64,000 nt of DNA, from the NCBI GenBank assembly GCA_016291405.1, contig JAEEXG010000005.1:1-64000 (forward strand), written 5' to 3'. Shown here in pieces: positions 63,412 through 64,000 of the stretch. The position numbers and the translations under genes were made by a program. Origin of the DNA: Lachnospiraceae bacterium. GTDB lineage: Bacteria; Bacillota; Clostridia; Lachnospirales; Lachnospiraceae. Every line of letters starts with the position of its first letter. Position 1 is the stretch's first letter. The notes below the pieces were generated by a model that was given only the letters and a program-made list of their open reading frames with translations, searched no databases and had not been told where the DNA came from.

Positions 63412-64000
63412 TTATTTTACCGATAAATGCTGTATCGGATTAGTATCTCTGGTAATCGGTAATATAACCGTGTTTTCCATATTTTGAATATACTCAATGA
63501 TTTCGGGTAAAGCCTCGACAGTGGTGCGCTTTTCGTCTAAGTCATGAAACAAAATGATGGCTTCATTGTACTCTGAAAGCTGAGACGTAACGTTTCTAAC
63601 GATTCTGTCTTTTCCCAAAGGAATTGCCGTAGCATCCTGAGAAGAAATGTTCCAGTCAAAGAAAACAATTCCTTCTTTTGAAAGCTCATCCGCAAACTCA
63701 TGCATGTCAACAGGGCTTACGTTGTTTGAACTTCCGCCGGGGAATCTGTAGATATCGGATTCAACACCTGTAACAAGATAAAGAAAATCTCTTAACTCTT
63801 TTGTGTCTTCCCTAAAAGCATCCACGCTTTGATACAAGTCTTTGTAAACGTGGGTGCAGGAATGCATTCCTAAGGAATGTCCGCTTTCAGCAATTCTTTG
63901 ATAAAGCTTTTCGTTGTTTCTTCCGTCCTTTCTTACTACAAAGAAAGTGGCTTTAACATTGTATCTATCAAGAATATCCAGTATTTCATCAGTATTTGGG
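63412..64000 (-). CDS. Polysaccharide deacetylase family protein (N-terminus cut by window edge)
   Basis: Only the C-terminal 195 residues are in view, reading PNTDEILDILDRYNVKATFF as the first complete segment. The metal-binding HS(x3)H motif is present as GHSLGMHSCTH, and RFPGG and WDWN-like (FFDWNISSQDA) motifs follow, with a final LFHDLDEK. The catalytic FDDGP motif should lie just beyond base 64000. Expected to N-deacetylate peptidoglycan or other amino sugars outside the cell. Downstream bactofilin is 28 bases away. Confidence 0.88.
   Translation of the reverse strand, partial: PNTDEILDILDRYNVKATFFVVRKDGRNNEKLYQRIAESGHSLGMHSCTHVYKDLYQSVDAFREDTKELRDFLYLVTGVESDIYRFPGGSSNNVSPVDMHEFADELSKEGIVFFDWNISSQDATAIPLGKDRIVRNVTSQLSEYNEAIILFHDLDEKRTTVEALPEIIEYIQNMENTVILPITRDTNPIQHLSVK

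Noticed and set aside
1-64000. CRISPR arrays, rRNA genes, complete insertion sequences, replication origin
   Set aside because: No regularly spaced repeats, rRNA-like sequence, transposase with terminal repeats, or DnaA-box cluster was seen.

Overview
The window looks like chromosomal core DNA of a low-GC Firmicute in class Clostridia, most likely family Lachnospiraceae. The reasons are PolC-type replicative polymerase, a fused SecD-SecF protein, HemZ, the order rimP-nusA-ylxR-ylxQ-infB-rbfA-truB-ribF, a PrkC/PrpC pair downstream of rlmN-rsmB-fmt-def-priA, ECF transporters, and many TTG starts preceded by good GGAGG-type sites. I do not claim a genus.

Region 1 (1-20509, all minus strand) is a housekeeping run. 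Read in transcription order it goes apt, a bifunctional (p)ppGpp synthetase/hydrolase, an MBL-fold hydrolase, hemZ, hisS, a 4'-phosphopantetheinyl transferase, a CNNM/CorC-like membrane protein, secDF, recJ, then priA, def, fmt, rsmB, rlmN, prpC and prkC. PrkC is cut by the window edge just as its first PASTA repeat begins. Region 2 (20695-26524) holds a divergent heterodimeric ABC exporter with one degenerate ATPase site, meeting a hybrid sensor kinase tail to tail. Region 3 (26608-35235, minus) is the Na/Pi cotransporter gene and the rimP-to-ribF translation operon, with a clear promoter and a terminator-like hairpin in the rimP leader. RibF here has only its adenylyltransferase half.

Region 4 (35284-42870) has a glycolipid-type glycosyltransferase next to a flippase-like membrane protein, an ECF transporter with a UPF0397 S component and a tandem double ATPase, and a purine-type NCS2 permease with a 13-bp leader hairpin. 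Region 5 (about 42875-48657) is the accessory part of the window: an Rpn-type nuclease, a small zinc-ribbon gene broken by an in-frame TAG, two unassigned minus-strand genes (one with a cysteine cluster, one ending in a DUF2325 domain), an AT-rich gene-poor stretch with 13-bp tandem repeats, an unknown 192-residue gene preceded by an 18-codon ORF, and a decayed tyrosine-recombinase C-terminus lying at the 3' end of tRNA-Glu(CTC). This reads as the worn remnant of an integrative element and is where any undescribed system would be.

Region 6 (48825-64000, minus) returns to the core: a BceS/BceR-like two-component pair, an erythromycin-esterase-like lipoprotein, polC with a strong terminator, and an isoprenoid/phospholipid/translation cluster ispG-rseP-dxr-cdsA-uppS-frr-pyrH, then a bactofilin and a polysaccharide deacetylase cut by the window end. 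Starts were moved inward from the longest ORF wherever a ribosome binding site or promoter required it.
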